Shown: piece after piece, positions 8,494 through 16,935 of the stretch
Layout of the letters: every line of letters begins with the position of its first letter
Position numbering within the stretch: position 1 is the first letter of the stretch
NCBI RefSeq assembly: GCF_039839275.1
Contig: NZ_JBDOQP010000001.1
Location: 248,001-312,000, forward strand
Reading direction: 5' to 3'
DNA length: 64,000 nt
Source of the DNA: Aerobium sp039839275
GTDB taxonomy: Bacteria; Pseudomonadota; Alphaproteobacteria; Rhizobiales; Rhizobiaceae
The notes under the pieces: model-generated
The model's input: the letters and a program-made list of their open reading frames with translations, nothing else
What the model was told of the DNA's origin: nothing
Database searches by the model: none
Made by a program: the position numbers and the translations under genes

Positions 8494-10133
8494 CAGGCGG
8501 CCATCTCCTGGCTAGCCCACTTGCGAAGGATCTGCGCCGAACGTTCCTCGTTGAGATCGACCATCTGCGCGAGGCGATCCTGCGGCGCCGGCTTGATCTT
8601 GAACCGGATGTCGTCCGCCATGTGGTCGGGGAACTCCATTCCGTCGCCACCCAGTGGATCGGGCAGTTGCATCGCGTCGAGCGGGTTGGGCAGCGAGAGC
8701 TGGATGTCGTCGAAGTTCATGTCTCCGGCCTCTGCGTCCTTCTTGCCGGTGACGGCAGCGACCATCGGGCGCAGGCCGAACCACGACACGAGGAAGACGA
8801 CGACGATGAAGGCGAGGGCGTTGATCATGGTGCCGGTATGACGGGCGGCGGACTCGAGCCATGTAGGCGCCGCGACTTCGACGCCGGCCATGTCTTCGAT
8901 GAACTCGACCGAGGACACGTTGATGATGTCGCCACGCTGTTCGTCGAGACCTGTCGCGGATGCGACGACGGCTCTGATCTCGGCGATACGCTCGGCGATC
9001 TGTTCGGCAGTCGCGTTCTCGCCAATGACGGCCGCGAGCCTCTCCTGGTTGACCACGACGGCGATCGACAGGCGCTCGATGGAATAGCCATTGCTCACCG
9101 TGGCAATGCGCTTGGAATTGAGTTCGTAGTTGGTGGTTTCCTCGCGACGTTCGCGTTCCTCGGAGGAAGACGCGCCTTCTCCGGCGTCGACATCTTCTTC
9201 GGGAAGATTCTGCTGCACGGTCGTGGGTGGAGCCGCCTGGCGCTCGGTCGCCTGGTCGTTCGAACGAACGATCTGGACGGAGCGCTCGACGCGGGATTCC
9301 GGATCGAAGATCGTCTCTTCGGTCTGCCTGGTGTCGGTGTTGACGTCGGCCTTGACGCTGGCACGAAAGTTTTCAGGCCCCAGATAGGGGGCCAGTGCCT
9401 GCCTGATATTGTCGACGATCTGGCTTTCGACCGTCCGCTCGATGGTCACGGAGCGGGTAAAGGTGTTGTTTGACGGATCATCACCGGAAGCCAGCAGGTC
9501 GCCGGCCGAGTCGAGAATGGTGACCTTGTCCGCCGACAGGCGCGGCACTGCTGCGGCGACCATGTGGCGGATCGCCGTTGCGGCCTTCTGGCCGTCGGCG
9601 GCGTCCGCGCGGATGACCACGGACGCGGTGGGCGCCTGCTCTTCACGACGGAAGGAGGCCCGTTCGGGCATGACGATGTGAACCCGCGCGGACTTGATCC
9701 CGGCGATCGACTGGATGGTGCGGGCGATCTCTCCTTCGAGAGCGCGAACACGCGTCACCTCCTGCATGAAGGATGTGAGACCGAAGGAGCCGACCGTGTC
9801 GAACAGTTCGTAGCCGGCGTTGCTGCTCGTGGGCAGGCCGCGTTCGGCGAGCAGCATACGTGCCTGGCCGGTGCTGCCGACGGCAACCATCACAGACGTG
9901 CCGTCGCTGGAAACGTCATAGCGTATTCCGGCTTCAGACAGGACGGAGCCGATCTGGCCGACATCATTGCGGTCGAGACCGACGTAGAGCGTCTCGTAGG
10001 TTGGCCGGTTCAAATACAGAGACCCCGTCAGGATCACCGCGATGATGATGGCGGCTGCGCCACCCATCATCGCGAGGCGCTTGGCGCCCAGGCCGCGGAG
10101 ATTGTCGATTATGGACTGGATCTGTTCTGGCAA
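8493..10133 (-). CDS. fliF: Flagellar MS-ring protein FliF
   Basis: Integral membrane protein that forms the MS-ring, the platform for the C-ring and the export gate. The 546-residue product has an N-terminal membrane helix (about 20-45, MMGGAAAIIIAVILTGSLYL) and a YscJ/FliF domain with RALEGEIARTIQSIAGIKSA and the conserved ARVHIVMPER. Ring-building motif 3 follows (FRASVKADVNTD), then a second membrane helix at about 440-460 (ALAFIVVVFLVSWFGL). The C-terminal FliG-binding tail ends in SAQILRKWASQEMAA. It is slightly shorter than enteric FliF (552-560). It lies about 110 bases downstream of a flagellin gene, the arrangement known from Brucella (fliC-fliF), and heads a coupled run with the FliH-like gene and motBC. 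Confidence 0.95.
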   Translation of the reverse strand: MPEQIQSIIDNLRGLGAKRLAMMGGAAAIIIAVILTGSLYLNRPTYETLYVGLDRNDVGQIGSVLSEAGIRYDVSSDGTSVMVAVGSTGQARMLLAERGLPTSSNAGYELFDTVGSFGLTSFMQEVTRVRALEGEIARTIQSIAGIKSARVHIVMPERASFRREEQAPTASVVIRADAADGQKAATAIRHMVAAAVPRLSADKVTILDSAGDLLASGDDPSNNTFTRSVTIERTVESQIVDNIRQALAPYLGPENFRASVKADVNTDTRQTEETIFDPESRVERSVQIVRSNDQATERQAAPPTTVQQNLPEEDVDAGEGASSSEERERREETTNYELNSKRIATVSNGYSIERLSIAVVVNQERLAAVIGENATAEQIAERIAEIRAVVASATGLDEQRGDIINVSSVEFIEDMAGVEVAAPTWLESAARHTGTMINALAFIVVVFLVSWFGLRPMVAAVTGKKDAEAGDMNFDDIQLSLPNPLDAMQLPDPLGGDGMEFPDHMADDIRFKIKPAPQDRLAQMVDLNEERSAQILRKWASQEMAA

Positions 10134-10196
10134 AGCTTCATGCTCCGGAAATACGCAGGATCTCAGGATAGGCGTTGAAGCTTGCGCGAAGATGGT

Positions 10197-10222
10197 ATCG
10201 GGCCGCCGCGAGGCGACCCGAT
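10197..10222 (-). terminator. Hairpin downstream of flagellin gene 1
   Basis: An 11-base arm ATCGGGCCGCC pairs with GGCGACCCGAT across a GCGA loop, with one G-U pair on the minus-strand transcript. It lies 22 bases past the flagellin stop. No U-tract follows on the minus strand (the next bases are ACCATC), so it may only attenuate and allow some read-through into fliF. Confidence 0.4.
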
Positions 10223-10243
10223 GTGATCAGGCGTTCTGTTGGC

Positions 10244-11524
10244 TTAATTCTGGAACAGGGCCAGGATGTTCTGTGCGTTGCCGTTGGCGATGGACAGTGC
10301 CTGGATACCCAACTGCTGTTGCACCTGGAGCGCCTGCAGTTTGGTGGACTCCTCTTCCATGTCCGCATCGACGAGCTGGCCGACGCCGCGGTCGACCGCA
10401 TCCATGATCTTGCTGACGAAGTCCTGCTGCGAGGCGATGCGGGTCTTGATCGCGCCGAGATCCGATGCCGCCGTGGTCACCGCACTGACGGTTCCGTCGA
10501 TGGCGTTGAGCAGTCCGGCGAGCTGGTCCTCCGATGCGGTTCTGATGTCGATGCTAAGGATGTCGAGATTGTCGACTTCGGCGCGCAGATTGGCAACGCC
10601 AAGCTCGAGCCCGGTGTCGGCGGCAGATGCCGGCGCTGGTCCTTCGAGGGATACGAGCCCGTCACCATCCACCGTGACGTTGAAACCGGCGGCCGCGCCG
10701 AAGGTATCAACGTTGTTGATGGCTGCTTCTAGCGCTGTCACCAGATCGCCCCCTGCGGTCAGATCGAGACCGCCGTCCGTCCCATCGAGCGTAATGGTGT
10801 GTGTCGCCCCAGCATACGTCATTTCGAAGGAGATCGAGCTTCCCTCGTTGAGCGTGACGCCCTCCCATGTTCCGAGCTGGAGCGATGCTGAGGTCGGGCC
10901 GGCGAAATCCGCCGGCGTGCTCTCTCCGACCGCAAGACCTGCAAGCGAAAAGTTCGCGTCCTCGAAGTTCACCCCGCCGAGGATGCCGCCTTCGCTGTCA
11001 GGATCGGCGTTGAACAGCGCCACCTTGGAGGTGTCGATGTCGATCGTCCCGAGGGCTATCGAGCCGCTTGCGGTGCGAATGAACGAAGCGACGACCTTTT
11101 CGATGCCGGCTTCCGGCACGTCGAGCCAGTTGCCGCCCGAGAAGGTGGCCGACTTGGCGTAAGTCTTGAGGTCGTTCTGGAGCTGGGTAATCTCTTCCTG
11201 GATCTTCGTCTTGTCGACATCCGGCTGGGACGCCGCGACGATCTTGCTCTTGATGGTGTCGAGGGTCTGCCTCGCGACGTCCATTGCGGTGTAGGCGATG
11301 TCGACCTGGGCCGCGCCGAGACCGAGTGCGTCGCGAACCGTCGACATGGCGCTGTTGTCGGAGCGCATGGTCGTGGCGATCGACCAATAGGCGGCGTTGT
11401 GGGCGGCCTCGGCGACGCGGAAGCCCGTCGAGATTCTGCCCTGCGTCAGGTCAAGCTTGGCGTTGGTGCTCTTCAGGGTTTGCAGCGCCGTCATTGCTGC
11501 GGCGTTGGTCATGATGCTCGACAT
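10244..11524 (-). CDS. Flagellin 1
   Basis: Filament subunit of 426 residues. The N-terminal D0/D1 region begins MSSIMTNAAAMTALQTLKST and contains ISTGFRVAEAAHNAAYWSIA. The C-terminal D1/D0 region has LGAIKTRIASQQDFVSKIMD and ends QQLGIQALSIANGNAQNILA. These ends match the other two flagellins in the window closely, but the central surface-exposed domain (about 165-320) is different in sequence and shorter. A flagellin hook IN-type segment can be read near DLTAGGDLVTALEAAINNVD. Rhizobia build complex filaments from a principal flagellin plus minor ones, and this divergent copy could be either. It has its own leader (11525-11680) and lies upstream of fliF. Symbol left blank because fla letters differ between species. 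Confidence 0.95.
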   Translation of the reverse strand: MSSIMTNAAAMTALQTLKSTNAKLDLTQGRISTGFRVAEAAHNAAYWSIATTMRSDNSAMSTVRDALGLGAAQVDIAYTAMDVARQTLDTIKSKIVAASQPDVDKTKIQEEITQLQNDLKTYAKSATFSGGNWLDVPEAGIEKVVASFIRTASGSIALGTIDIDTSKVALFNADPDSEGGILGGVNFEDANFSLAGLAVGESTPADFAGPTSASLQLGTWEGVTLNEGSSISFEMTYAGATHTITLDGTDGGLDLTAGGDLVTALEAAINNVDTFGAAAGFNVTVDGDGLVSLEGPAPASAADTGLELGVANLRAEVDNLDILSIDIRTASEDQLAGLLNAIDGTVSAVTTAASDLGAIKTRIASQQDFVSKIMDAVDRGVGQLVDADMEEESTKLQALQVQQQLGIQALSIANGNAQNILALFQN

Positions 11525-11680
11525 GGGAGTGAATGCCTCTCGTCGCGATATGCGGGAAACATGCCGGACCGGGACCGGAATGACGGGACGGCTTCATGCC
11601 CTCTGACCCCGGGGAGGGGTTCGACCCGTCAGCGTTGTTCGCATTAATCATTTGGTAAGGTTACTAAATGGTTAACGAGA
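11525..11680 (-). promoter_or_regulatory. Flagellin 1 leader and promoter region
   Basis: The region before flagellin 1 shares elements with the leaders of flagellins 2 and 3. They are GGGAAACATGCCGG at 11554, GACGGGACGGCTTCATGCC at 11582-11600, and farther out GTTAACCA (minus strand, 11668-11676). The inner element is a near-palindrome (GGCTTCATGCC; GGCATCATGCC in the other two). Conservation in non-coding sequence argues for a shared promoter or mRNA-leader function. FlbT, known to act on flagellin 5' leaders in Caulobacter, is one candidate reader of such an element. Confidence 0.5.
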
Positions 11681-11748
11681 ACGCCCGACGTTAACACAAT
11701 CCTCACGCGCGATGCCAGCGGAGAAACATTTCCTCGTGCAGAACGAAA

Positions 11749-11776
11749 ACGGGCCGCCCGGTGAGGGGCGGCCCGT
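11749..11776 (-). terminator. Rho-independent terminator of flagellin 2
   Basis: A perfect 11-base stem (ACGGGCCGCCC at 11749-11759 with GGGCGGCCCGT at 11766-11776) and a 6-base loop. On the minus strand it is followed by UUUUCGUUC. It lies 25 bases past the stop codon of flagellin 2. Confidence 0.85.
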
Positions 11777-11800
11777 CAATTCGATGCTTCCCTAGGGCTG

Positions 11801-13153
11801 TTAGCCGCGGAAGAGCGACAGGATCATCTGCGAGTTACCATTGGCGATCGACAGCGCCTGGATGCCGAGCTGCTGCTGGACCTGCAGGGCCTGGAGCTTG
11901 GTGGATTCCTGCTCCATGTCAGCGTCGACGAGCTGGCCGACACCACGATCGACGGCATCCATGATCTTGCTCACGAAGTCCTGCTGCGAGGAAATCCGGG
12001 TCTTGATCGCGCCGAGATCCGAAGCGGCAGTGGTTACCGTGCTCAGCATCGAGTCGATGCCTTGCATGTACTCCTGCAGATCGAGGGCGTCGGCGTTGGC
12101 GATGTCGAAGCTGGTGGCGTCGAAGAAGTTGCCATTGGACGTAGTGCGGACATTGGAAACGGTCAGCTCGAAGTCGGCGGCGTCGTGGTCGTCTTCCTCG
12201 AAGACCAGTATGTCGCCCGGGTTGGCCGGATCGTTGAAGCCGAGCACGATGCCATCGCTCGCTGTGGCGCCAGCATCTGCGACAAGCACATCGCCCAGAT
12301 CAGCTTCCGAGATGGCTGCGTTAATTGCGGCCGTCAGTTCGGTCTGATCCGAAATCGTACCCTCAGTCGTCAGAGTGAGGGTATCCAGAAGAGCACGATC
12401 GACCGTGATCCGCGACTTTTCGCCGTTGATCTCGACATCGAAGCTGACAGCGCCTGCCTCTCCGAACTCGATCACGCCTTCGCCGGCACCGGTGCCGTCG
12501 AAATCATGCGCGAACAGGTCGACAGACAAGTCCGAGCCGTCGGTCGCAGTCAGTTCGACGTCAGCGCCGAGTGCCTCGAATGCAGCGCCTTCGATTGCTT
12601 CGCCCTGCTCCAAGAGGCCGAATTCGTCGGCAGCACCGTTGAAAAGTGCCGTCTTGGCGGTGTCGACTTCGATCGTGCCGAGGCTGATCGAGCCTGTGGA
12701 ATCACGCAAGAAGGATGCAACGACTTTCTGAAGGTCGCTCTGCTCCACATCGAGCCAGTTGCCGCCGGAGAAAGTGGCAGAGCTGGCATAGGTCTTCAGG
12801 TCGTTCTGAAGCTGCTTGATTTCTTCCTGGATCTTCGACTTGTCGATGTCCGGCGTCGTCGCAGCGACGATCTTCGCCTTCATCGTGTCAAGTGTGTCCT
12901 TGACGACATCCATGGTAGTGTAGGCGATGTCGACCTGAGCGGCACCGAGGCCGAGCGCATCGCGCACGGTGGACATGGCGTTGTTGTCCGAGCGCATCGT
13001 GGTCGCGATCGACCAGTAGGCAGCGTTGTGCGCAGCTTCAGAGACGCGGAAGCCGGTGGAGATACGGTTCTGTGTCGTGTCCAGCGACATGTTCGTGGAA
13101 CGCAGGGTCTGGAGCGCCGTCATTGCTGCGGCGTTGGTATTGATGCTCGACAT
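11801..13153 (-). CDS. Flagellin 2
   Basis: Filament subunit of 450 residues with the start at MSSINTNAAAMTALQTLRST. A longer in-frame extension to 13246 is not flagellin-like and was not used. The D0/D1 ends are nearly the same as in flagellin 3. The central domain (about 165-380) also matches flagellin 3, with shared strings such as EALGADVELTATDGSDLSV and DVEINGEKSRITVDRALLDT. Two genes therefore arose by tandem duplication, with later exchange at their 3' halves. The C-terminus ends GIQALSIANGNSQMILSLFRG. Very Asn- and Asp-rich and without cysteine, as usual for flagellins. A strong terminator follows, so it is probably monocistronic. Confidence 0.96.
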   Translation of the reverse strand: MSSINTNAAAMTALQTLRSTNMSLDTTQNRISTGFRVSEAAHNAAYWSIATTMRSDNNAMSTVRDALGLGAAQVDIAYTTMDVVKDTLDTMKAKIVAATTPDIDKSKIQEEIKQLQNDLKTYASSATFSGGNWLDVEQSDLQKVVASFLRDSTGSISLGTIEVDTAKTALFNGAADEFGLLEQGEAIEGAAFEALGADVELTATDGSDLSVDLFAHDFDGTGAGEGVIEFGEAGAVSFDVEINGEKSRITVDRALLDTLTLTTEGTISDQTELTAAINAAISEADLGDVLVADAGATASDGIVLGFNDPANPGDILVFEEDDHDAADFELTVSNVRTTSNGNFFDATSFDIANADALDLQEYMQGIDSMLSTVTTAASDLGAIKTRISSQQDFVSKIMDAVDRGVGQLVDADMEQESTKLQALQVQQQLGIQALSIANGNSQMILSLFRG

Positions 13154-13300
13154 TGAAAAATGCCCCTTGATGAAATGACTTTGGGACATACCGGATCGGC
13201 CGGCGTGACGAAGCGGCATCATGCCTTTGGCCGCCCCCGGCGGCACAACTCGTCAACCCGTTAACCATGAACGGGAAGGGCTTACCGATTGGTTAACCAT
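13154..13300 (-). promoter_or_regulatory. Flagellin 2 leader and promoter region
   Basis: It shares with flagellin 3 the blocks GGGACATACCGG (13183-13194) and GGCATCATGCCT (13215-13226). Near the start codon both have a short A-run followed by TGCCCC. Upstream lie two TTAACCAT sequences (13261-13268 and 13293-13300); the second is inside the palindrome TGGTTAACCA. TTAACCAT has been described as a CtrA-type box in alphaproteobacteria, so CtrA-linked control is a possibility, not shown. Confidence 0.5.
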
Positions 13301-13359
13301 AACAAATTCTTGCAAAAATTCTGCCGACCGCCAGGCCCCCGCGGCCTGCACCAAAAAGG

Positions 13360-13388
13360 AAGGGGCCGCGTACGAGACGCGGCCCCTT
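13360..13388 (-). terminator. Rho-independent terminator of flagellin 3
   Basis: A perfect 11-base stem (AAGGGGCCGCG at 13360-13370 with CGCGGCCCCTT at 13378-13388) and a 7-base loop. The minus-strand transcript continues CCUUUUUGG. It lies about 40 bases past the flagellin 3 stop and separates it from flagellin 2. Confidence 0.82.
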
Positions 13389-13428
13389 GTGTTCTTGTGT
13401 GTTCCCCGCGCTGCGGGGAGGCTTCCGA

Positions 13429-14775
13429 TTAACGGAAGAGCGACAGGATCATCTGCGAGTTGCCGTTTGCGATCGACAGCGCCTGGATGCCGAGCTGCTG
13501 CTGGACCTGCAGGGCCTGCAGCTTGGTGGACTCTTGTTCCATGTCGGCGTCGACGAGCTGGCCGACACCACGATCGACAGCATCCATGATCTTGCCGACG
13601 AAGTCCTGCTGCGAGCCGATGCGGGTCTTGATTGCACCGAGGTCGGAAGCCGCGGTCGTCACCGCCCCGAGCATCGAGTCGATGCCCTTCATGTACTCCT
13701 CGAGGTCAACGGATTCGGCACTCGAGATGTCGAAGCTGGTGGCGTCGAAGAAGTTGCCATTGGACGTCGTGCGGACGTTGGAAACGGTCAGCTCGAAGTC
13801 GGCGGCGTCGTGGTCGTCTTCCTCGAAGACCAGTATGTCGCCTGGGGTGTCCGGATCGTTGAAGCCGATTACGATGCCATCGCTTGCACCGGTGCCATTT
13901 TCGGCCACGAGTGTTTCGGCGAGGCCCTCAGCTTCCAGCGCGGCATTGACTGCAGCAGTCAGTTCGTCCTGATCGGAAATCTTGCCTTCTTCGGCCAGCG
14001 TGAGCGTGTCGAGGAGGGCGCGATCGATCGTCAGACGCGACTTCTCACCGTTGATTTCAACGTCGAAGCTGACGGCGCCTGATTCACCGAAATCGATAGC
14101 GCCTTGACCATCTGCAGTGCCGTCAAAGTCGTGAGCGAAAAGCTCAACGGAAAGGTCCGAACCGTCGGTGGCGGTCAATTCGACGTCGGCACCGAGTGCT
14201 TCGAAAGCGTCGCCTTCGACGGCTTCACCCTGCTCGAGCAGGCCGAACTCGTCGGACTTGCCGTTGAACAGAGCCGTCTTGGCAGTGTCCACGTCAATGG
14301 TGCCGAGCGAAATGCCGCTCGAATCACGCAGGAAGGACGCAACGACCTTCTGCGTGTCGCTCTCTGCAACATCAAGCCAGTTGCCGCCCGAGAAGGTCGC
14401 CGAGCTGGCGTAGGTCTTCAGGTCGTTCTGGAGCTGCTTGATTTCTTCCTGGATCTTGGACTTGTCGATGTCGGGCGTCTGAGCCGCGACGATCTTCGCC
14501 TTCATCGTGTCCAGCGTATCCTTGACGGTGTCCATCGCGGTGTAGGCGATGTCGACCTGCGCGGCGCCGAGACCGAGAGCGTCATTGACGGTGGACATGG
14601 CCTTGGTGTCCGAACGCATCGTCGTGGCGATCGACCAGTACGCGGCGTTGTCCGAAGCGGTGTTGACGGCGTAGCCGGTGGCGATGCGGCTCTGCGTAGT
14701 GTCCAGGCCCTTGTTCGTGGAACGCAGGGTCTGGAGCGCCGTCATTGCCGACGCATTGGTGTTGATGCTTGCCAT
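13429..14775 (-). CDS. Flagellin 3
   Basis: Filament subunit of 448 residues starting MASINTNASAMTALQTLRST; an ATG six codons earlier is also in frame but lies inside the conserved leader. The D1 region carries QSRIATGYAVNTASDNAAYW, which differs from the EAAHNAAYW form of the other two flagellins. The central domain is a close relative of that of flagellin 2. A 117-base stretch (13726-13842) differs from flagellin 2 (12101-12217) at only two bases, which suggests recent gene conversion. It has its own leader and terminator, so it can be expressed independently. The position next to fliP agrees with the fliP-fla order of S. meliloti. Confidence 0.96.
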   Translation of the reverse strand: MASINTNASAMTALQTLRSTNKGLDTTQSRIATGYAVNTASDNAAYWSIATTMRSDTKAMSTVNDALGLGAAQVDIAYTAMDTVKDTLDTMKAKIVAAQTPDIDKSKIQEEIKQLQNDLKTYASSATFSGGNWLDVAESDTQKVVASFLRDSSGISLGTIDVDTAKTALFNGKSDEFGLLEQGEAVEGDAFEALGADVELTATDGSDLSVELFAHDFDGTADGQGAIDFGESGAVSFDVEINGEKSRLTIDRALLDTLTLAEEGKISDQDELTAAVNAALEAEGLAETLVAENGTGASDGIVIGFNDPDTPGDILVFEEDDHDAADFELTVSNVRTTSNGNFFDATSFDISSAESVDLEEYMKGIDSMLGAVTTAASDLGAIKTRIGSQQDFVGKIMDAVDRGVGQLVDADMEQESTKLQALQVQQQLGIQALSIANGNSQMILSLFR

Positions 14776-14942
14776 GGGAAAAATGCCCCTCACTTGAGAC
14801 TCAATACTGGGACATACCGGGCTTATCCGGTTTGACGGGACGGCATCATGCCTCTGGGATAACTCGTCCTGAGTTCCTGCCCGCCATGCACGGACAGGTA
14901 TAGGCGCCCGGTCCTACGAAAGGGCTAAGCAGCGTGGTTAAC
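14776..14942 (-). promoter_or_regulatory. Flagellin 3 leader and promoter region
   Basis: It contains GGGACATACCGG (14809-14820), GACGGGACGGCATCATGCCT (14834-14853) and, farther upstream, TGGTTAAC (14935-14942, reading GTTAACCA on the minus strand). The order and spacing of these three elements agree with those before flagellins 1 and 2. The 196-base gap between fliP and this flagellin otherwise contains no recognisable gene. Confidence 0.5.
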
Positions 14943-14971
14943 GAAGGGGAAATCGCGGGAAATGTGCCGGA

Positions 14972-15712
14972 TCAGGCGAAAGATCTCACCAGGCTGCCCA
15001 CGAGCAGGTTCCAGCCGTCGATCAGCACGAAGAAGAGGATCTTGAACGGCAGCGAGACCACGACGGGTGGCAGCATCATCATGCCCATCGACATGGTGAT
15101 GGTCGCGACGATCAGGTCGATCACCAGGAATGGCAGCACGATCAGGAAGCCGATCTCGAACCCGCGCCGTATCTCCGAAATCATGAAGGCGGGGATGAGG
15201 ATGCGGAAGTCGGCATCCTGGACCGAGACGTCTTCCTGTCCGCGTTCGCGCGCCAGGTCGGCGAAGAGGTCGAAGTCCCGGTCGCGCACGTTTGCGACCA
15301 TGAATTCGCGGAACGGCTCCGAGATGAGGCCGAACGCCTCCTCCTCGTCGATCTCGTTGGCGACGAGCGGTTGCACACCGTCGTTCCAGGCGCGGTCGAA
15401 TGTCGGCGTCATGACATAGAAGGTCATGAACAGCGATAGGCTGATCAGGATCAGGTTGGCGGGGGTGCTGGGAAGGCCGAGCCCCGACCGCAGGATCGAG
15501 AACACGATGATGAAGCGCGTGAAGCTGGTCACCATGATCATGATGCCAGGCGCCAGCGACAGAACCGTCAGCAGGCCGAAAAGCTGGATGATCGAGCCGA
15601 CCGTCTGCCCTTCCAGGTCGCCGGCGATGTTGCCGAGATCGAGCTGCTGGGCTGCGGCGGGACCAGCCGCAGCCAGGATCAGCAGTACGGCGGGGAGGAG
15701 GCTGCGTCTCAT
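14972..15712 (-). CDS. fliP: Flagellar export gate protein FliP
   Basis: Core subunit of the FliP5-FliQ4-FliR1 export gate in the inner membrane. The 246-residue protein has a cleavable signal (MRRSLLPAVLLILAAAGPAAA) and four further hydrophobic segments. The family signatures are visible: LAPGIMIMVTSFTRFIIVFS, LFMTFYVMTPTFDRAWND, the strongly conserved ILIPAFMISEIRRGFEIGF, and SMGMMMLPPVVVSLPFKIL. Length fits FliP (about 245). The ATG overlaps the fliL stop (ATGA). It is the last gene of the long flgF-to-fliP run, with 196 bases before flagellin 3. Confidence 0.96.
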   Translation of the reverse strand: MRRSLLPAVLLILAAAGPAAAQQLDLGNIAGDLEGQTVGSIIQLFGLLTVLSLAPGIMIMVTSFTRFIIVFSILRSGLGLPSTPANLILISLSLFMTFYVMTPTFDRAWNDGVQPLVANEIDEEEAFGLISEPFREFMVANVRDRDFDLFADLARERGQEDVSVQDADFRILIPAFMISEIRRGFEIGFLIVLPFLVIDLIVATITMSMGMMMLPPVVVSLPFKILFFVLIDGWNLLVGSLVRSFA

Positions 15713-16209
15713 TCGAACAGCAATGTCCTGATCAGAACTTCCTTGACCCGTCCCTGGCTGCGTATGTCGGCGCGCTCCTGGATATCGGAACGCAGATGCT
15801 GGAAGCCGCTTGCGCCGTCCACCTGGCGCATCTTCACCGTGCGCAGGTAGGCGAGAATGTCCTGATGGATGTTCTGGGCAAGCTGAAGGTCGGTTGGTCC
15901 ATCGAAAACCAGCGCCAGTTCGAGCCTTATCCAGCTACTGCCCGCGCCGGCCATGTTGGTGGTGATCGGCTCCAGGTAGACGACGCCCAGCCCCTCGCGG
16001 GCTTCGGCATTTGCAAGGTCCACCTCCGGCGCGGCGTGGGACTCGGCCGCTTCCGCCTCTTCGGGTGCAGGCTGGCTGCTGCTGAGATACATCCCCGAGC
16101 CCCAGCCAATGCCGATCGCAACGACCGTGAGACCGAGCAGAAGCGCGATCTGCAGGAGTAGCGATGGACCGGCCTTGGGCGGAGGGGCTGTGTCGTCGAC
16201 GATGGTCAT
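15709..16209 (-). CDS. fliL: Flagellar basal body-associated protein FliL
   Basis: Single-pass inner-membrane protein that surrounds MotAB and stabilises the active stator. The 166-residue product has a short cytoplasmic N-terminus and a membrane helix (about 18-42, LLLQIALLLGLTVVAIGIG). The periplasmic FliL domain contains VYLEPITTNMAGAGSSWIRL and ends in KEVLIRTLLFE. Downstream it is coupled to fliP by a four-base overlap; upstream a 21-base gap separates it from flgH. The SD is weak. Confidence 0.9.
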   Translation of the reverse strand: MTIVDDTAPPPKAGPSLLLQIALLLGLTVVAIGIGWGSGMYLSSSQPAPEEAEAAESHAAPEVDLANAEAREGLGVVYLEPITTNMAGAGSSWIRLELALVFDGPTDLQLAQNIHQDILAYLRTVKMRQVDGASGFQHLRSDIQERADIRSQGRVKEVLIRTLLFE

Positions 16210-16230
16210 GGCGTGGCGAGTTCCCGATGA

Positions 16231-16935
16231 TCAGAACGGAAGAACGTTGTCGACGATCTGGTGTCCCCAGGCAGGCTGCTGCACTTCCGTGAGCCTGCCG
16301 CGGCCGCCGTAGGAAATGCGGGCTTCGGCAATGCGCTCGTACGACACGGTGTTCATCGCGCCGATGTCGGAGGGCCGCACGATGCCCGTGATTGTCAGGA
16401 CGCGCAGTTCGGCGTTGACCAGAACTTCCTGCGAACCGCTGATGACGAGGTTTCCGTTGGGCAATAGATCGGTGACGACCGCCGCCACGGAAAGCTGGAT
16501 GTCTTCAGAGCGGGCGGTCGCGCCTGCGCCCTTGGAACTGGTCTCGGAGTCGATGTCCGCGTTCGCCGCTCCGCCCGTTCCTATGCCGAGCCACGACAGA
16601 TCGGCGGCGAGGCCCAGCCCGCGGCTGCCCGTGCGGCTGCGCTCGGATTCGTTGCGGAAACGCGCCCGGTCGTTGATCTGGATGTCGACGGTCAGGATGT
16701 CGCCGGCACGCAGGGCGCGCGCATCGGTGAAGAACTTCGACTGCCTGTCGTCCCAGAGCGAATAACGCTTCGTCGCCTGAGCAGGCGGCGTAGGATAGCT
16801 GTAGGCGGATTTCGGATCGTGGCCGACCCCATAGCCGACCGGCGAGAGAAATGGCGGACGGCCGATCTCTTCCTTCGGAGTGGTGCAGCCGGCGAGCGCG
16901 AGCGCCGCCAGAAGTAGGAGCGACCTGCGCATCAT
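16231..16935 (-). CDS. flgH: Flagellar L-ring lipoprotein FlgH
   Basis: Outer-membrane ring of the flagellar bushing. The 234-residue protein begins with a lipoprotein signal and lipobox (LALAGC, Cys at residue 16). FlgH motifs visible in order are SLWDDRQSKFFTDARALRAG, GDILTVDIQINDRARFRNES, LLPNGNLVISGSQEVLVNAE and VRPSDIGAMNTVSYERIAEA. The C-terminus has the typical ARISYGGRGRLTEVQQPAWG. Length fits the family (about 230). Its start overlaps the motE stop by four bases. Confidence 0.95.
   Translation of the reverse strand: MMRRSLLLLAALALAGCTTPKEEIGRPPFLSPVGYGVGHDPKSAYSYPTPPAQATKRYSLWDDRQSKFFTDARALRAGDILTVDIQINDRARFRNESERSRTGSRGLGLAADLSWLGIGTGGAANADIDSETSSKGAGATARSEDIQLSVAAVVTDLLPNGNLVISGSQEVLVNAELRVLTITGIVRPSDIGAMNTVSYERIAEARISYGGRGRLTEVQQPAWGHQIVDNVLPF

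Noticed and set aside
12062..13156. Plus-strand open frame of 364 codons opposite flagellin 2
   Set aside because: A similar shadow appears opposite flagellin 3 simply because the two flagellins are homologous; this mimics conservation but follows from the sense strand.
10244..14775. Repeated blocks that could be taken for a CRISPR or direct-repeat array
   Set aside because: The repeats are three homologous flagellin genes with long open frames, spaced by gene length, not short spacers.
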